Below, piece by piece: positions 11,275 to 20,013 of a DNA stretch of 64,000 nt. Made by a program: the position numbers and the translations under genes. The stretch's first letter is position 1, and each line of letters begins with the position of its first letter. Source of the DNA: Anaerolineae bacterium. Its GTDB lineage: Bacteria > Chloroflexota > Anaerolineae > 4572-78 > J111. The stretch lies in the NCBI GenBank assembly GCA_023151115.1, contig JAKLJP010000022.1, positions 92,680 through 156,679 of the forward strand. The letters run 5' to 3'. The notes beneath the pieces were generated by a model, which was given only the letters and a program-made list of their open reading frames with translations, was not told the origin of the DNA and searched no databases.

Positions 11275-11997
11275 CTACAAGTTCCCGCGATTTTTACTAG
11301 CCGCCTCTACCAGCGCATCGAACAGGCGCTGCTGACCGGCATCGGTGGCGGCGGTTAATTCGGGGTGCCACTGCACGGCAATCAGCCAGGGGTGATTGGG
11401 CAATTCGACCGCCTCAATGATTCCGTCGGGGGCCAAAGCGACCACTTCGAGGCCCGGCGCAACCTGCTTGAGCGCCTGGTGATGCCAGGAAGCGGTTTCG
11501 ATCTGTTGGCTCTGGGTAATCTCGGCCAGGCGCGAGCCGGGTTGAATCTGGATAGGATGCGGGATGGGGCCATGCGGCAGTTCCCTATGGGCCACCTCGT
11601 CGCCCACCACATCCGGCAGATGTTCGATCAGCGTGCCCCCCAGGGCCACGTTGAGCACCTGCAGCCCCCGGCAGATACCCAGGGTGGGTAGATTGCTTTC
11701 GAGTGCCCGCTGAGTAATGGCCAATTCGCTGCTGTCTCGTTCCGAGTCAATACTGTAGATGGTTTCGTGGGCCTGGCCACCGTACAACTTAGGGTCGAGG
11801 TCGCCGCCGCCGGTTAGAATCAAACCGTCGAGGTGGGGCAGTAATTTCTCAAGCTGCGTCTCGCCCGGCGGGATCAACAGCGGGATACCCCCGGCCCGGC
11901 GGACACCGTCCACATATTCGGCGGGCAGGGTGAAGCGATTTTCGGGGTTGCGGCCATAGGTGGTGATGCCAATCAGCGGCGTGGATAATCGAGACAT
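11275..11997 (-). CDS. Gamma-glutamyl hydrolase, peptidase C26 / PuuD-like
   Basis: A 240-residue class I amidotransferase-fold hydrolase. The nucleophile is in LGICRGLQVLN, the catalytic His and Glu are in AVQWHPE, and the oxyanion region is ILTGGGDLDPKLYG. PuuD-type enzymes hydrolyse gamma-glutamyl amides such as gamma-glutamyl-GABA. It is the last gene of the minus-strand cluster and lies 2 bp after a second amidotransferase, so the two are probably co-translated. With a GS-like ligase upstream it would release a product from a gamma-glutamylated intermediate or recycle glutamate. The substrate is inferred only from context. Confidence 0.88.
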   Translation of the reverse strand: MSRLSTPLIGITTYGRNPENRFTLPAEYVDGVRRAGGIPLLIPPGETQLEKLLPHLDGLILTGGGDLDPKLYGGQAHETIYSIDSERDSSELAITQRALESNLPTLGICRGLQVLNVALGGTLIEHLPDVVGDEVAHRELPHGPIPHPIQIQPGSRLAEITQSQQIETASWHHQALKQVAPGLEVVALAPDGIIEAVELPNHPWLIAVQWHPELTAATDAGQQRLFDALVEAASKNRGNL

Positions 11998-11999
11998 CT

Positions 12000-12707
12000 T
12001 TATCTATCATCCTTTAGAAAATTAATAATCCAGCGGGCCACCAGGCCATCATCAGGCACTCCCTGCTCCAACGAGCGATAGGCTTCGGCCCACAGCGCCG
12101 CCGGAGCGCGGGGTTCAAGATAATCAATGACTAGCCGCATAAAACGCCGGCTTTGTTCGATGTGGGCCTGAATCCCCAAAACCTGATTTTTAAGGGCGTA
12201 GATTGTAACCGGGCAAAAGTCGTTGCCGCCAATAACAGTTGCGCCCGGCGGCAGCGTCACCACCTGATCCTGGTTGACAAAATAGAGCGAGCAGCGCGAA
12301 GCAGCCGGGGTCAGCCAGCCGGCGTGATTCTGGATTTCAAAGGAACGCAGGCCCAAAACCCAGCCATTCTCCGACTTTTCAACCCATCCGCCCAATGCCT
12401 GGGCTAACAATTGATGCCCGAAACAGATACCGACCAATTTTTTCTGGCCGGCATACGCCTGCCGAACAAATTCCGCCAAAGGCGCAATCCACGGCTCGCC
12501 ATCGTACACGCCCGCCGGACTGCCGGTGATCAGAAAAGCATCGGCCACGGCAGGTGTGCCGGGCAGTTCACCTGCCGTAGCATCATAAAGGTGACATTCG
12601 AGGGTGGGATCAATTGCGCCAAACAGGCGCACGAATTTTTCCCCATCGGAAAGTTCACCCTCAAAAATGTATGGGGCTGGCAAGGCATTGAGAATGGCTA
12701 ATTTCAC
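12000..12707 (-). CDS. Class I glutamine amidotransferase-fold protein (GMP-synthase-like)
   Basis: The nucleophile elbow is GICFGHQLLAQALGG and the usual active-site His-x-Glu appears as IQAHIEQS. The 235-residue length is that of stand-alone GATase1 proteins related to YfeJ and GuaA N-domains. Such proteins accompany GS-like ligases in aniline and alkylamine pathways (the AtdA2 position), where they are thought to hydrolyse excess gamma-glutamyl amide. The gene is 2 bp upstream of a C26 hydrolase and shares the cluster with a GS-like ligase. The role here is inference. Confidence 0.8.
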   Translation of the reverse strand: MKLAILNALPAPYIFEGELSDGEKFVRLFGAIDPTLECHLYDATAGELPGTPAVADAFLITGSPAGVYDGEPWIAPLAEFVRQAYAGQKKLVGICFGHQLLAQALGGWVEKSENGWVLGLRSFEIQNHAGWLTPAASRCSLYFVNQDQVVTLPPGATVIGGNDFCPVTIYALKNQVLGIQAHIEQSRRFMRLVIDYLEPRAPAALWAEAYRSLEQGVPDDGLVARWIINFLKDDR

Positions 12708-12740
12708 CCGCTCGTCTCCCTTGAAAATAAGATTACATGG

Positions 12741-12820
12741 AGTTACACAAAGTCATCACAGAGAGACACAGAGAAAAAACTTTGTGTATCTCTGTGCCTT
12801 CTCCGCGTTCTCTGTGTTAC
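12741..12820. repeat. Inverted repeat of the CACAGAG/TCTGTG family
   Basis: Left-arm words such as ATCACAGAGAGACACAGAGA are mirrored by ATCTCTGTGCC and GTTCTCTGTGTTAC. Related elements occur at 41737-41834, 54765-54862, 56661-56757 and, more distantly, 48891-48958. It lies between the amidotransferase and the P450. Confidence 0.85.
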
Positions 12821-12877
12821 ATATTTTCATTCTCGTTGTTGTTCTGCTGGGATTATCCGCCTCCTTTGAAAGAGGGG

Positions 12878-14143
12878 TTAAGCCCAACTTACCTTTAGAG
12901 GCAGATGTTTGATTCCGGTGATAAAGTTAGAGCGCAGCCGCTCGACCGGACCGTTCAAACGCACATCGGCCAGGCGCGGCAGCAGTTCTTCAAAAAGCGC
13001 TTTGATTTCCACCCGCGCCAGGTGCTCGCCCAGACATTTGTGCGGACTTTTCAAGCCGAAAGCAACGTGCTCATTGGGCGTGCGCTTGATGTCGAAGCGG
13101 TAAGGGTCGGGAAACTGCCGCTCGTCAAAATCAGCCGAGATAAACCAGATGACGACTTTATCCCCCGCTTTGATGCGCCTGCCCGCCAGCTCGGTATCGG
13201 CCAGGGCGGTGCGCCGGAAGTGCATCGTGACCGTGCCCCAACGCAGCATCTCTTCGACCGCCGTAGGCATGAGCGCCGGGTTATCACGCAGTTCGGCCAA
13301 CTGGTCGGGGTGCTCCAGCAGGGCGTGCATTCCGGCAGCCATAGTGTAGCGGGTGGTATCATTACCGGCGGCTACGAGCAGGGTGAAGAAGTTTTTGAAC
13401 TCGTGCTCGGAGAGCGGGGCCCCATCTCGTTTGGGCTGTAGCAGGAGCGAGATCATATCGTCGCCGGGCTGCTCGCGGCGCTGGCGGGCTTGCTCGGCGG
13501 CGTACTCAAAAAGCTCCCGGCTGACCGGGCTGCGGAACGGCAGCAAGCGGTAGGCGTCGGTATCCACCAGGCCGACCGGATGGGTTGTAAATTCCGGATC
13601 GGTATTGCCGATGAGAGCATCCCCCTTTTTTACCAGCCATAACCCGTCGCTGTCGGGCACGCCGAGCAGCTTGCCCAGCATGCGCATCGGCAGTTGCCGG
13701 GCAATAGCCTCGACAAAATCAAACTCATGGCGACCCTGCACCTCGTCAATGACCGCCCGCGCCAGCAGCCGGATGCCATCTTCATAGGCGGCCACTTCAC
13801 GCGGCAGAAAAGGCGGCTGCACCAGGCGGCGATAGGCGGTATGTTCGGGCGGGTCCATTTCCATAAGGGTCTGGCGGGCGGTTAATTCCTCCTCATCCAT
13901 CTCTTCCAGCCGAATGCCCCGTGTACTTGAAAACAGGCGCGGGTTATGGCTGACATGGAGCAAATCATCGTAGCGCGTAACAGCCCAAAAGCCCGACCCT
14001 TCTTTTTCATCCCACCAACTGACCGGGGCTTCATCGCGCAGCCATTTGAAGGTCGCATGCGGCACGCCATTCAGGTAAGTTTCGGGGTCAGTGATGTCGG
14101 CAAAGGCTTCGCCCAGATTAATTTCGGTTTGCGATGTCAGCAT
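12878..14143 (-). CDS. Cytochrome P450
   Basis: 421 residues, soluble, without an N-terminal anchor. The I-helix is AAGNDTTR, the K-helix ExxR is in VEEMLR, and the heme-thiolate loop is FGLKSPHKCLGEHLAR with Cys as the fifth ligand. The loop has Leu-Lys-Ser where most bacterial P450s have Gly-x-Gly, a noticeable variant. No ferredoxin or reductase gene is nearby, so electrons must come from elsewhere. It lies between a GS-like ligase and two gamma-glutamyl hydrolase-like genes. Hydroxylation of an aromatic amine or its glutamyl amide is a reasonable but unproved role. Confidence 0.93.
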   Translation of the reverse strand: MLTSQTEINLGEAFADITDPETYLNGVPHATFKWLRDEAPVSWWDEKEGSGFWAVTRYDDLLHVSHNPRLFSSTRGIRLEEMDEEELTARQTLMEMDPPEHTAYRRLVQPPFLPREVAAYEDGIRLLARAVIDEVQGRHEFDFVEAIARQLPMRMLGKLLGVPDSDGLWLVKKGDALIGNTDPEFTTHPVGLVDTDAYRLLPFRSPVSRELFEYAAEQARQRREQPGDDMISLLLQPKRDGAPLSEHEFKNFFTLLVAAGNDTTRYTMAAGMHALLEHPDQLAELRDNPALMPTAVEEMLRWGTVTMHFRRTALADTELAGRRIKAGDKVVIWFISADFDERQFPDPYRFDIKRTPNEHVAFGLKSPHKCLGEHLARVEIKALFEELLPRLADVRLNGPVERLRSNFITGIKHLPLKVSWA

Positions 14144-14163
14144 GATGATTCTCCTTTATAAAG

Positions 14164-14234
14164 ACGCGAAGAGGCGTGAGGCGAGGAGGCGAGGAGATTC
14201 TACGCCTCACGTGTCCTCGCGTCCTCGCCTCCTC
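14164..14234. repeat. Inverted repeat of the GGCGAGGA family
   Basis: GAGGCGAGGAGGCGAGGA on the left is mirrored by TCCTCGCGTCCTCGCCTCCTC-type words on the right. A close relative lies at 28231-28297. It occupies the gap between the GS-like gene and the P450. Confidence 0.8.
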
Positions 14235-14235
14235 A

Positions 14236-15519
14236 TTAGAGGAACGGCAAATAATAGTTCCGCTCCCAATCTGTAACCGCCGAAACAAACTTATCCCACT
14301 CGGCCCGCTTGACCGCGACAAAATTCGCCACCAGGTCGCTGCCCACCGCTTCGGCCAGGGTGGTATCGGCTTCCAGAGCGTTGAGCGCCTGGTTCAAATC
14401 GTCGGGGGTATGGCGGTCGGTGCTTTGGTTTTCGATACAATCCAACTCCTCGGCGGGCGGCGGGGTGAGGTTGTTGACCACGCCCAAGCGAGCCGCCTGC
14501 AACACCGCCGCCACCACCAGGTACGGATTGGCCGCGCCGTCGCTCATGCGATGTTCCAGGCGGGTGGCGCCGCCGCGGTCATTGGGCACGCGCAAGGTGA
14601 CGCCGCGGTGGTCATAACCCCAGTTGGCCCAATAACCGGCCAATTGACCCGGCCGCAGCCGCTTGTAGGCATTCACGGTGGAGGCGCACAATGCGGTCAT
14701 GCCCTCATGGTGTTCAATCACCCCGGCGATACAGTGATGGGCCAATTCCGACAGGCCATCGGCTGCTTTGGGGTCGTCAAAAACATTACGCCCATGCTCA
14801 TCTTGCAGGGAAAAATTGGTGTGAAAGCCGCTGCCGCTGCGGCCCTCGAACGGTTTACCCAGGTAGGTCAGCAGCAGCCCATGCCGGGCGGCAATCTCGC
14901 GGGCCATGACTTTGAACAAAAAGATGTCGTCCACGGCTTGAAGCGCATCTTTGAAGGCCAGGGTCAGCTCGAACTGGGGCGTGTCGTACTCAGAATTGAT
15001 CGATTCGACCGGCAACCCGCAGCGATCCGCCGTCTCCATAATTTCGTCAAACAGACCAATCGGGTCAACCGCCCAGCCGGTGCCGTAAACGTAAGCACCC
15101 GGCGTGTTCCACTCGGTCCAGCCGCCCTGCCCGTCGGGCTGCAAAATATAGGCTTCCAATTCAATCCCCACCTTGATCCGGTAGCCCATATGCTCCCAAT
15201 CGGCGATGGCCCGGCGCAGGGCGTGGCGGGCGGAAATAGCCAGCGGTTCGCCCCGGAAGTACAAATCGCCGACGACCACCCCGGTATTGGCTTCCCAGCA
15301 GGGCCGGACCTCCTCCATCGAGAACAGCAGCTCGCAGTCGGGCAGTCCTTCCAGCAGCATCGCGCCGGGCGCGGGGACCATCGTGCGATCATAAGCCAGG
15401 GCAAACATGGTAATACAGTGCCGCGCCCCTCGCTCGGCATGGTGGCTGGGCAAATATTTGCCTCGGGCCAGGCCGAGGTGGTCGGGAAAAAGGGCGCGAA
15501 TTCGCTTGTATGCGGTCAT
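14236..15519 (-). CDS. Glutamine-synthetase-like gamma-glutamyl amide ligase
   Basis: The start at 15519 (MTAYKRIRALFPD) follows CAGGGAG; the frame is open further up through a repeat that is unlikely to be coding. Conserved GS parts are IELEAYIL (metal-binding Glu), GSGFHTNFSL (His), NRGGATRLEHRMSDG and ANPYLVVAAV. At 427 residues without the GS type I adenylylation loop it fits the PuuA/IpuC/AtdA1-like group, which joins glutamate to an amine using ATP. The neighbours are amine-forming decarboxylases, an amino-acid permease and gamma-glutamyl hydrolases. An aromatic amine is therefore the likeliest acceptor, but this is inferred. Confidence 0.85.
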   Translation of the reverse strand: MTAYKRIRALFPDHLGLARGKYLPSHHAERGARHCITMFALAYDRTMVPAPGAMLLEGLPDCELLFSMEEVRPCWEANTGVVVGDLYFRGEPLAISARHALRRAIADWEHMGYRIKVGIELEAYILQPDGQGGWTEWNTPGAYVYGTGWAVDPIGLFDEIMETADRCGLPVESINSEYDTPQFELTLAFKDALQAVDDIFLFKVMAREIAARHGLLLTYLGKPFEGRSGSGFHTNFSLQDEHGRNVFDDPKAADGLSELAHHCIAGVIEHHEGMTALCASTVNAYKRLRPGQLAGYWANWGYDHRGVTLRVPNDRGGATRLEHRMSDGAANPYLVVAAVLQAARLGVVNNLTPPPAEELDCIENQSTDRHTPDDLNQALNALEADTTLAEAVGSDLVANFVAVKRAEWDKFVSAVTDWERNYYLPFL

Positions 15520-15549
15520 AGTAATCTCCCTGTTATGATGAATTATATC

Positions 15550-15601
15550 GCGTGGTGCGGGGTGCGTGATCCGTGAAATTAATACACCACGCACCACGCA
15601 C
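15550..15601. repeat. Inverted repeat of the GTGGTGCGTG family
   Basis: GCGTGGTGCGGGGTGCGTGA is mirrored by TACACCACGCACCACGCAC. It lies in the gap between the decarboxylase and the GS-like gene. Similar word use is seen at 23903-23956, 27176-27228 and 35558-35598. Confidence 0.8.
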
Positions 15602-15613
15602 TATGCAGTGCGT

Positions 15614-17032
15614 TCATTTGAGATGATTTACAACCTCCTGCATCAACGCCCACAAAGCTTCGACATCCTGCCGTTCGGTTGGCTCTGCGCCGATGGAGAT
15701 GCGGACCATCCAGCGGCCGTTCAACACCGCCGGGGTGAGGTAGGCCGCGCCGGAGGCATTGATCTGGCCGACCCATTTGAGGGTGTGAGCGTCGAGCGCC
15801 TCGCCGGTCAATCCGGCCGGTTCGTGGCGCAGGCAGACGGTTTGCAGCGGGACCGGGGCCAGGCGAGTCCAGCCGGGTGCGGCGTCCACCTGTGCGGCCA
15901 GCCAGCTAGCATTGGCAATATCACGGCGCAGCCGGCCTTGCAGCCCCTCGACTCCTTCTAGCCGGATTAAAAACCACAGTTTGAGCGCCCGGAAACGCCG
16001 GCCCAGCGGGATGCCCCAATCACGGTAGTTTTTGGCCTGCGCGTCGGCCGCCGTTTGCAGATAGCTGGGGTTGGTGGACATAACCCGCACCAGATGCTGC
16101 GGGTCACGCACATAAAAGAGCGATGAGTCGAAGGCCACCCCCAGCCACTTGTGGGGGTTCAGCCCCAACGAGTTGGCCGCCTCGATGCCCTGCCACATCC
16201 AGCGACATTCCGGCAGAATCATAGCCGAGCCGGCCATCGCCGCATCCACGTGCAGCCACAGTTTATGCTCCCGGCAGATGGCGGCAATGGCCTCGATGGG
16301 GTCAAGAGCCGTCGTGGCGGTGGTGCCGGTGGTGGCGACGACCGCGCAGGGCCGCGCTCCGGCGGCCAAGTCAGCTTGCACCGCCTCAGCCAGCAGGTCG
16401 GGGCGCATGGCGTGCGCCTCGTCGGTCTCAACCAGGCGCAGGTTGGCCCGGCCAAAGCCGGCCAGCAGGGCCGCCTTCTCGACCGAACTGTGGCTTTGGG
16501 CCGACGTATAAACAATCAAGGGGTGTTCCTCGGCTTGCAAGCCGCCGCGAGACAAACTGTAGCTGCTGGTATGTTCACGGGCGCACAGCAAGGCTACCAG
16601 GGTGGAAGTAGAGGCGGTATCCTGGATAACGCCCTGCCAGTTTTCAGACAGGCCGACCATCTGGCGCAGCCAGTCGGTCATCAGCTCTTCCAGTTCGGTC
16701 AGGGCCGGGCTGGACTGCCAGTTCAACCCAAGCTGGCCCAGCCCGGTGCTGAGAAAGTCGCCCAGGGCCGAGGCCAGGGTGGCGTTGGCCGGAAAGTAGC
16801 CAAAAAAGCGGGGGTGCTGCCAGTGGGACAGGCCGGGCATAATGATGTGGTCCAGGTCGTCCAGAATGGCTTCAAACGCTTCCGCCTGAGCGGGCGGCGA
16901 GGCCGGTAACTGCGCCCGCAGCTCGCCCGGTTTGAGCTGGGACAAAACCGGCAGGTCGGGCATTTGTTCCCGGTAGGCCGCGATCCAGTCAATGATTTGG
17001 TAGCCAAACTGGCGAAACTCTTTGGGGGTCAT
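15614..17032 (-). CDS. PLP-dependent aromatic L-amino acid decarboxylase (group II)
   Basis: The PLP lysine is in LGLNPHKWLG, the Asp contacting the pyridine nitrogen is in LWLHVDAAMAGS and the ring-stacking His is in SAQSHSSVEKA. The N-terminal FRQFGYQIIDWIAAY and the HWQHPRFFGYFPAN segment are typical of the plant/animal DDC and bacterial AADC group. At 472 residues it is full length. It would convert Tyr, DOPA, Phe or Trp to the amine in the cytoplasm. GGAG lies before the ATG. A 45-bp palindrome covers its upstream region. It is flanked by an APC permease and the GS-like ligase. Confidence 0.92.
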   Translation of the reverse strand: MTPKEFRQFGYQIIDWIAAYREQMPDLPVLSQLKPGELRAQLPASPPAQAEAFEAILDDLDHIIMPGLSHWQHPRFFGYFPANATLASALGDFLSTGLGQLGLNWQSSPALTELEELMTDWLRQMVGLSENWQGVIQDTASTSTLVALLCAREHTSSYSLSRGGLQAEEHPLIVYTSAQSHSSVEKAALLAGFGRANLRLVETDEAHAMRPDLLAEAVQADLAAGARPCAVVATTGTTATTALDPIEAIAAICREHKLWLHVDAAMAGSAMILPECRWMWQGIEAANSLGLNPHKWLGVAFDSSLFYVRDPQHLVRVMSTNPSYLQTAADAQAKNYRDWGIPLGRRFRALKLWFLIRLEGVEGLQGRLRRDIANASWLAAQVDAAPGWTRLAPVPLQTVCLRHEPAGLTGEALDAHTLKWVGQINASGAAYLTPAVLNGRWMVRISIGAEPTERQDVEALWALMQEVVNHLK

Positions 17033-17042
17033 AGCAATTCTC

Positions 17043-17087
17043 CATAGACGGGTATAATTTAACCACCCAATTATATACCCGTCTATG
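17043..17087 (-). promoter_or_regulatory. Near-perfect palindrome in front of the decarboxylase (operator candidate)
   Basis: CATAGACGGGTATA (17043-17056) is exactly mirrored by TATACCCGTCTATG (17074-17087) around a 17-bp centre. On the minus strand it includes TTGACA and TATAAT-like hexamers, at a spacing that is too short for a textbook promoter. It ends 10 bp before the start codon. No U-run follows, so a terminator is unlikely. Confidence 0.6.
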
Positions 17088-17125
17088 TCAAAACCCGTTA
17101 TTGATTAACCTTCTAGCCGAGCGCC

Positions 17126-18610
17126 TTAATCGTGGCTAAAGCGTACATCTACCGGCTCCGGCGCTTCCAGTTGGCTCAAGTCGCGTCCAATTCGAGCCAC
17201 CAGGCCGGGTTGGGTCGCCCGCAAAAGGCCGATGTAGGCTAAGCCGATCACAATCAAGGCCAGGGCGACATAGGGCATTGTTTGCAGCAGGGGGTCGGGC
17301 GGGGGTTGAATGGAGCCATACAGAGCTGCGCCCGCGCCAATCATGGCGATGATAGGCACCAGCAGATGCTTGACGAGGGAATATTCTCCTTTTAGCTCTC
17401 GCTTGAACCACACGATCGCCGCTACAGAGACGAAGACATAAATTACCTCGATAGCAATTGCGCCGATGCCGGAGAAGTAACCGAACTCAATAATGTAGGC
17501 CGGGGGTGCGCCTTCGGCGGGCGGGAAGGTTACGGCAAAGGTGAGGGCGCAGATAAAGGCCAGGGCCAGGATGGCCCCATTGGCATAATAAGGCGTTTTA
17601 TGGGTGGGATGAGTCCGGGCCAGAAAGGTCGGCAAAGCGCCATCGCGGGCAATAGCAAACATTACGCGGGCAACGGTGGTCAGCGTGCCCATCGCTACAG
17701 CAAACCCATCCACAATTGCCGCCAGAAACATCACCGCCACCAACCAATCGCCGCCATACATCCCGGCCAGGCCAAAGAGAGCCGGGCTGTTGGGGTCCTG
17801 CCAGGCCGCCGCGTTATCTACCCCAAAGCCAATGGAATAGGCATAGGTGACAAAGATATACAGTAACACCGCCGCGGTCACTGTCCCGACAATGGCAATC
17901 GGCATAGAGCGTTTGGGATTGGTTGTTTCCTCGGCCAATACCGCTGCCGACTCGAAGCCGGTATACATCAGAATAGCAAAAATCATGCCAAAGGCCAGGC
18001 CGGGCAACCCTCCGGCTACCGACAAGGAAAAGGGGGCTAAACTGTGTCCGGCGGCCCCACCCGTGAGAATAACATAACCCGCCAGCAGCACCACTATCGC
18101 CACCGAGCCAAAGACCAACCAGAGCTGGGTACGGGTGGCAATTCGGATGTCATAAAAAGAAAGCAAAAACAGAATGACACACTCGACCACGACGACGCCC
18201 AGCCACAAATAAGGGGATGGCGCTGTTAAGAGACCGACCATGGCCAAAAATTCGGTGATCCAGCCGGCTACTCCGGCGATGATGGCAATGGTGAGCAGCA
18301 AGACTGCACCCATATACATCCAGCCACCCACGAAACCGGCCTCCGGGCCAAAGGCTTTGGTGACATAGTTGTAAATAGCGCCGGCAGCGTGGACTCGACT
18401 GGCAAATTGCGCCACCACATAGCCCAGAGCAATCATCGTCAACCCGCCCAGGAAAACCGCCAAAGGTGTGGCCGCCCCGGCGGACATAGCAATGTAGGCG
18501 GTGAGAAAGGCCATGCTCATCACCGGCCCCAGAAATGCTAACGCCTGAGAGATAACATCCCAGGTGGTCAAAACATCTTTCTTCAATTGGCTGTAACTTA
18601 GGTCGGACAT
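17126..18610 (-). CDS. APC-family amino acid permease
   Basis: About 12 hydrophobic segments over 494 residues. The N-terminal DVISQALAFLGPVMSMAF helix, the FGPEAGFVGGW motif and TGFESAAVLAEETTNPKRSM between helices 5 and 6 are diagnostic of the amino acid-polyamine-organocation superfamily. The start at 18610 is preferred because a run of six Gs lies directly upstream. The gene precedes the aromatic decarboxylase on the same strand, as in amino acid/amine exchange systems. It probably imports the aromatic amino acid or exchanges it for the amine at the inner membrane. Confidence 0.92.
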   Translation of the reverse strand: MSDLSYSQLKKDVLTTWDVISQALAFLGPVMSMAFLTAYIAMSAGAATPLAVFLGGLTMIALGYVVAQFASRVHAAGAIYNYVTKAFGPEAGFVGGWMYMGAVLLLTIAIIAGVAGWITEFLAMVGLLTAPSPYLWLGVVVVECVILFLLSFYDIRIATRTQLWLVFGSVAIVVLLAGYVILTGGAAGHSLAPFSLSVAGGLPGLAFGMIFAILMYTGFESAAVLAEETTNPKRSMPIAIVGTVTAAVLLYIFVTYAYSIGFGVDNAAAWQDPNSPALFGLAGMYGGDWLVAVMFLAAIVDGFAVAMGTLTTVARVMFAIARDGALPTFLARTHPTHKTPYYANGAILALAFICALTFAVTFPPAEGAPPAYIIEFGYFSGIGAIAIEVIYVFVSVAAIVWFKRELKGEYSLVKHLLVPIIAMIGAGAALYGSIQPPPDPLLQTMPYVALALIVIGLAYIGLLRATQPGLVARIGRDLSQLEAPEPVDVRFSHD

Positions 18611-18734
18611 ATTACCCCCCTTTATCATGATTCCCATAAATTTTTAGCCATTCATTTCTTGTAAATCATCGCCGTTTGATTTATTCAGACTGAATAGTTC
18701 GATAATCACCTCCCTGGAAAATAGCCCTAGCCAG

Positions 18735-18813
18735 GTCACTGCGAGACCGAAGGTCGAAGCTGTCTCCAGGCCGTGGTCTGGGGATTGCTTCGGCCTTACG
18801 GCCTCGCAATGAC
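18735..18813. repeat. Imperfect inverted repeat (CATTGCGAGGC family)
   Basis: GTCACTGCGAG on the left matches CTCGCAATGAC on the right, with further paired blocks GAAGG/CCTT and GAAGC/GCTTC inside. It lies between the dioxygenase and the permease. Confidence 0.75.
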
Positions 18814-18868
18814 ATTTTCACGCTTCTTCGCCTCATCGCATCCTCACCTCCCCTCCCCTTCGCCTCAT

Positions 18869-19795
18869 CTACGGCATCAGGTAAGCATACACCTGATCAC
18901 GCTCCATCTGAATCGCTTCCGGCGTAAACATAAAATAAGTGCGCGGTGGCAGGATACCCCAGGTGTTGGAGGCGTAGGGGTCATCGGGGTGGACAAACGG
19001 CTCGTGGTCGGCATCCAACACCTGCATATCGCAGTAAAACTCGATGAAGTGTTCCTCTTCCCACATACGCCAATAGCTGGCCAGGTTTTGGGCCATGCCG
19101 TGGCGCACCGGCCCCCAGGTCACATGGCGGCCATAGCGGGCAATGTGGTCCAAACCAGCCCGCATCTGCCCAAAATCCACCAATTCAAAGGCGAGGTGAT
19201 GGATATGGTTGTAGCCTTTTTCCAGAAAGGCCAGCACGTGATGGCGCGGGTCAATGTGCAGCCACAGCCCGGCCTCGCCAATCCAATCGGTCAGCTTGAA
19301 ACCCAGAATTTGGGTATACCAATCATACTGGCGCTTGACATTTTCGGTGAGGTAGTTGACATGCCCCAGCCGGCGGGGATGAAAACCGGGGATCCGGTCT
19401 GTAGGGATCATCACCGGCGAGCGGGGGTCTTTGGGCCGGCGGCGTTCCACCAGCACCACCCGGTTGCCGTCGGGGTCGGTCAGCAGCAGGCCGGACTCGC
19501 GGACGGGCACATCAATTTCTGTCACCCTTTCCCCCCGCGCTTCAATCTCGCGGCGAGCCTCGGCCAACCTCAACCCCGGCTCAAGCTCATAGGCTACGTA
19601 ATCAAGGAACGGTTTTTTATCCCCGGCGGGTTTGAGGATAAGACAAAAATCTTCGTGCATGCAGCGCATGAGGGCGTAGCCGTCCATCTTTTCGCCGTGC
19701 ATGCCTAATAACTTTTCATAACGGGCAAAAGCCTCGTCCACATCGGCCACCAGCACCGAAACGTGTTGTAAATTCATACATAATTTGTTAGCCAT
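18869..19795 (-). CDS. VOC-superfamily extradiol-type dioxygenase (HpaD/catechol 2,3-dioxygenase-like)
   Basis: Two paired beta-alpha-beta modules are seen over 308 residues, the usual length of type I extradiol dioxygenases. Candidate Fe(II) ligands in the C-terminal module are the His in LGHVNYL, a His in HIHHLAFEL and the Glu in HFIEFYCDM, in the canonical order. The enzyme would cleave a catechol next to the hydroxyls with O2. FAH-family and HpaE-like genes lie upstream, matching the homoprotocatechuate meta pathway. The exact catechol is not determined. A glyoxalase-type or epimerase role for the fold is possible but fits the context less well. Confidence 0.85.
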   Translation of the reverse strand: MANKLCMNLQHVSVLVADVDEAFARYEKLLGMHGEKMDGYALMRCMHEDFCLILKPAGDKKPFLDYVAYELEPGLRLAEARREIEARGERVTEIDVPVRESGLLLTDPDGNRVVLVERRRPKDPRSPVMIPTDRIPGFHPRRLGHVNYLTENVKRQYDWYTQILGFKLTDWIGEAGLWLHIDPRHHVLAFLEKGYNHIHHLAFELVDFGQMRAGLDHIARYGRHVTWGPVRHGMAQNLASYWRMWEEEHFIEFYCDMQVLDADHEPFVHPDDPYASNTWGILPPRTYFMFTPEAIQMERDQVYAYLMP

Positions 19796-19830
19796 GCTAC
19801 TTCACTCCTTGAAGATAGTTATCGGTGATA

Positions 19831-20000
19831 GTCAGTGCCGTTACATTGAGTAGCACCTTGAGTAGGGAAGCACAGCGACTCGTATCGAAGGGTGTTGCGC
19901 CGTCAGGAAGTCGTCGCCAACCTGCACCCTTCGATACGCCTTTCACTGCGTTCAAGGTTGCTCAGGATGTGGTTTCCTCACTTAACTAAATGACACTGAC
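19831..20000. repeat. Long nested inverted repeat (GTATCGAAGGGTG family)
   Basis: Paired blocks are GTCAGTG/CACTGAC at the outside, CACCTTGA/TCAAGGT, and CGTATCGAAGGGTG/CACCCTTCGATACG inside. The core sequence recurs at 37540-37592 and 44687-44802. It separates the dioxygenase from the FAH-family gene. Confidence 0.75.
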
Positions 20001-20013
20001 CCCTAACCCCCGG

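Noticed and set aside
12741..12820. Intrinsic terminator
   Set aside because: The arms are long and imperfect and no T-run follows; the same word family occurs upstream of genes too.
14176..15576. 466-codon + strand reading frame
   Set aside because: It is the shadow of the GS-like gene, whose motifs are unambiguous on the minus strand.
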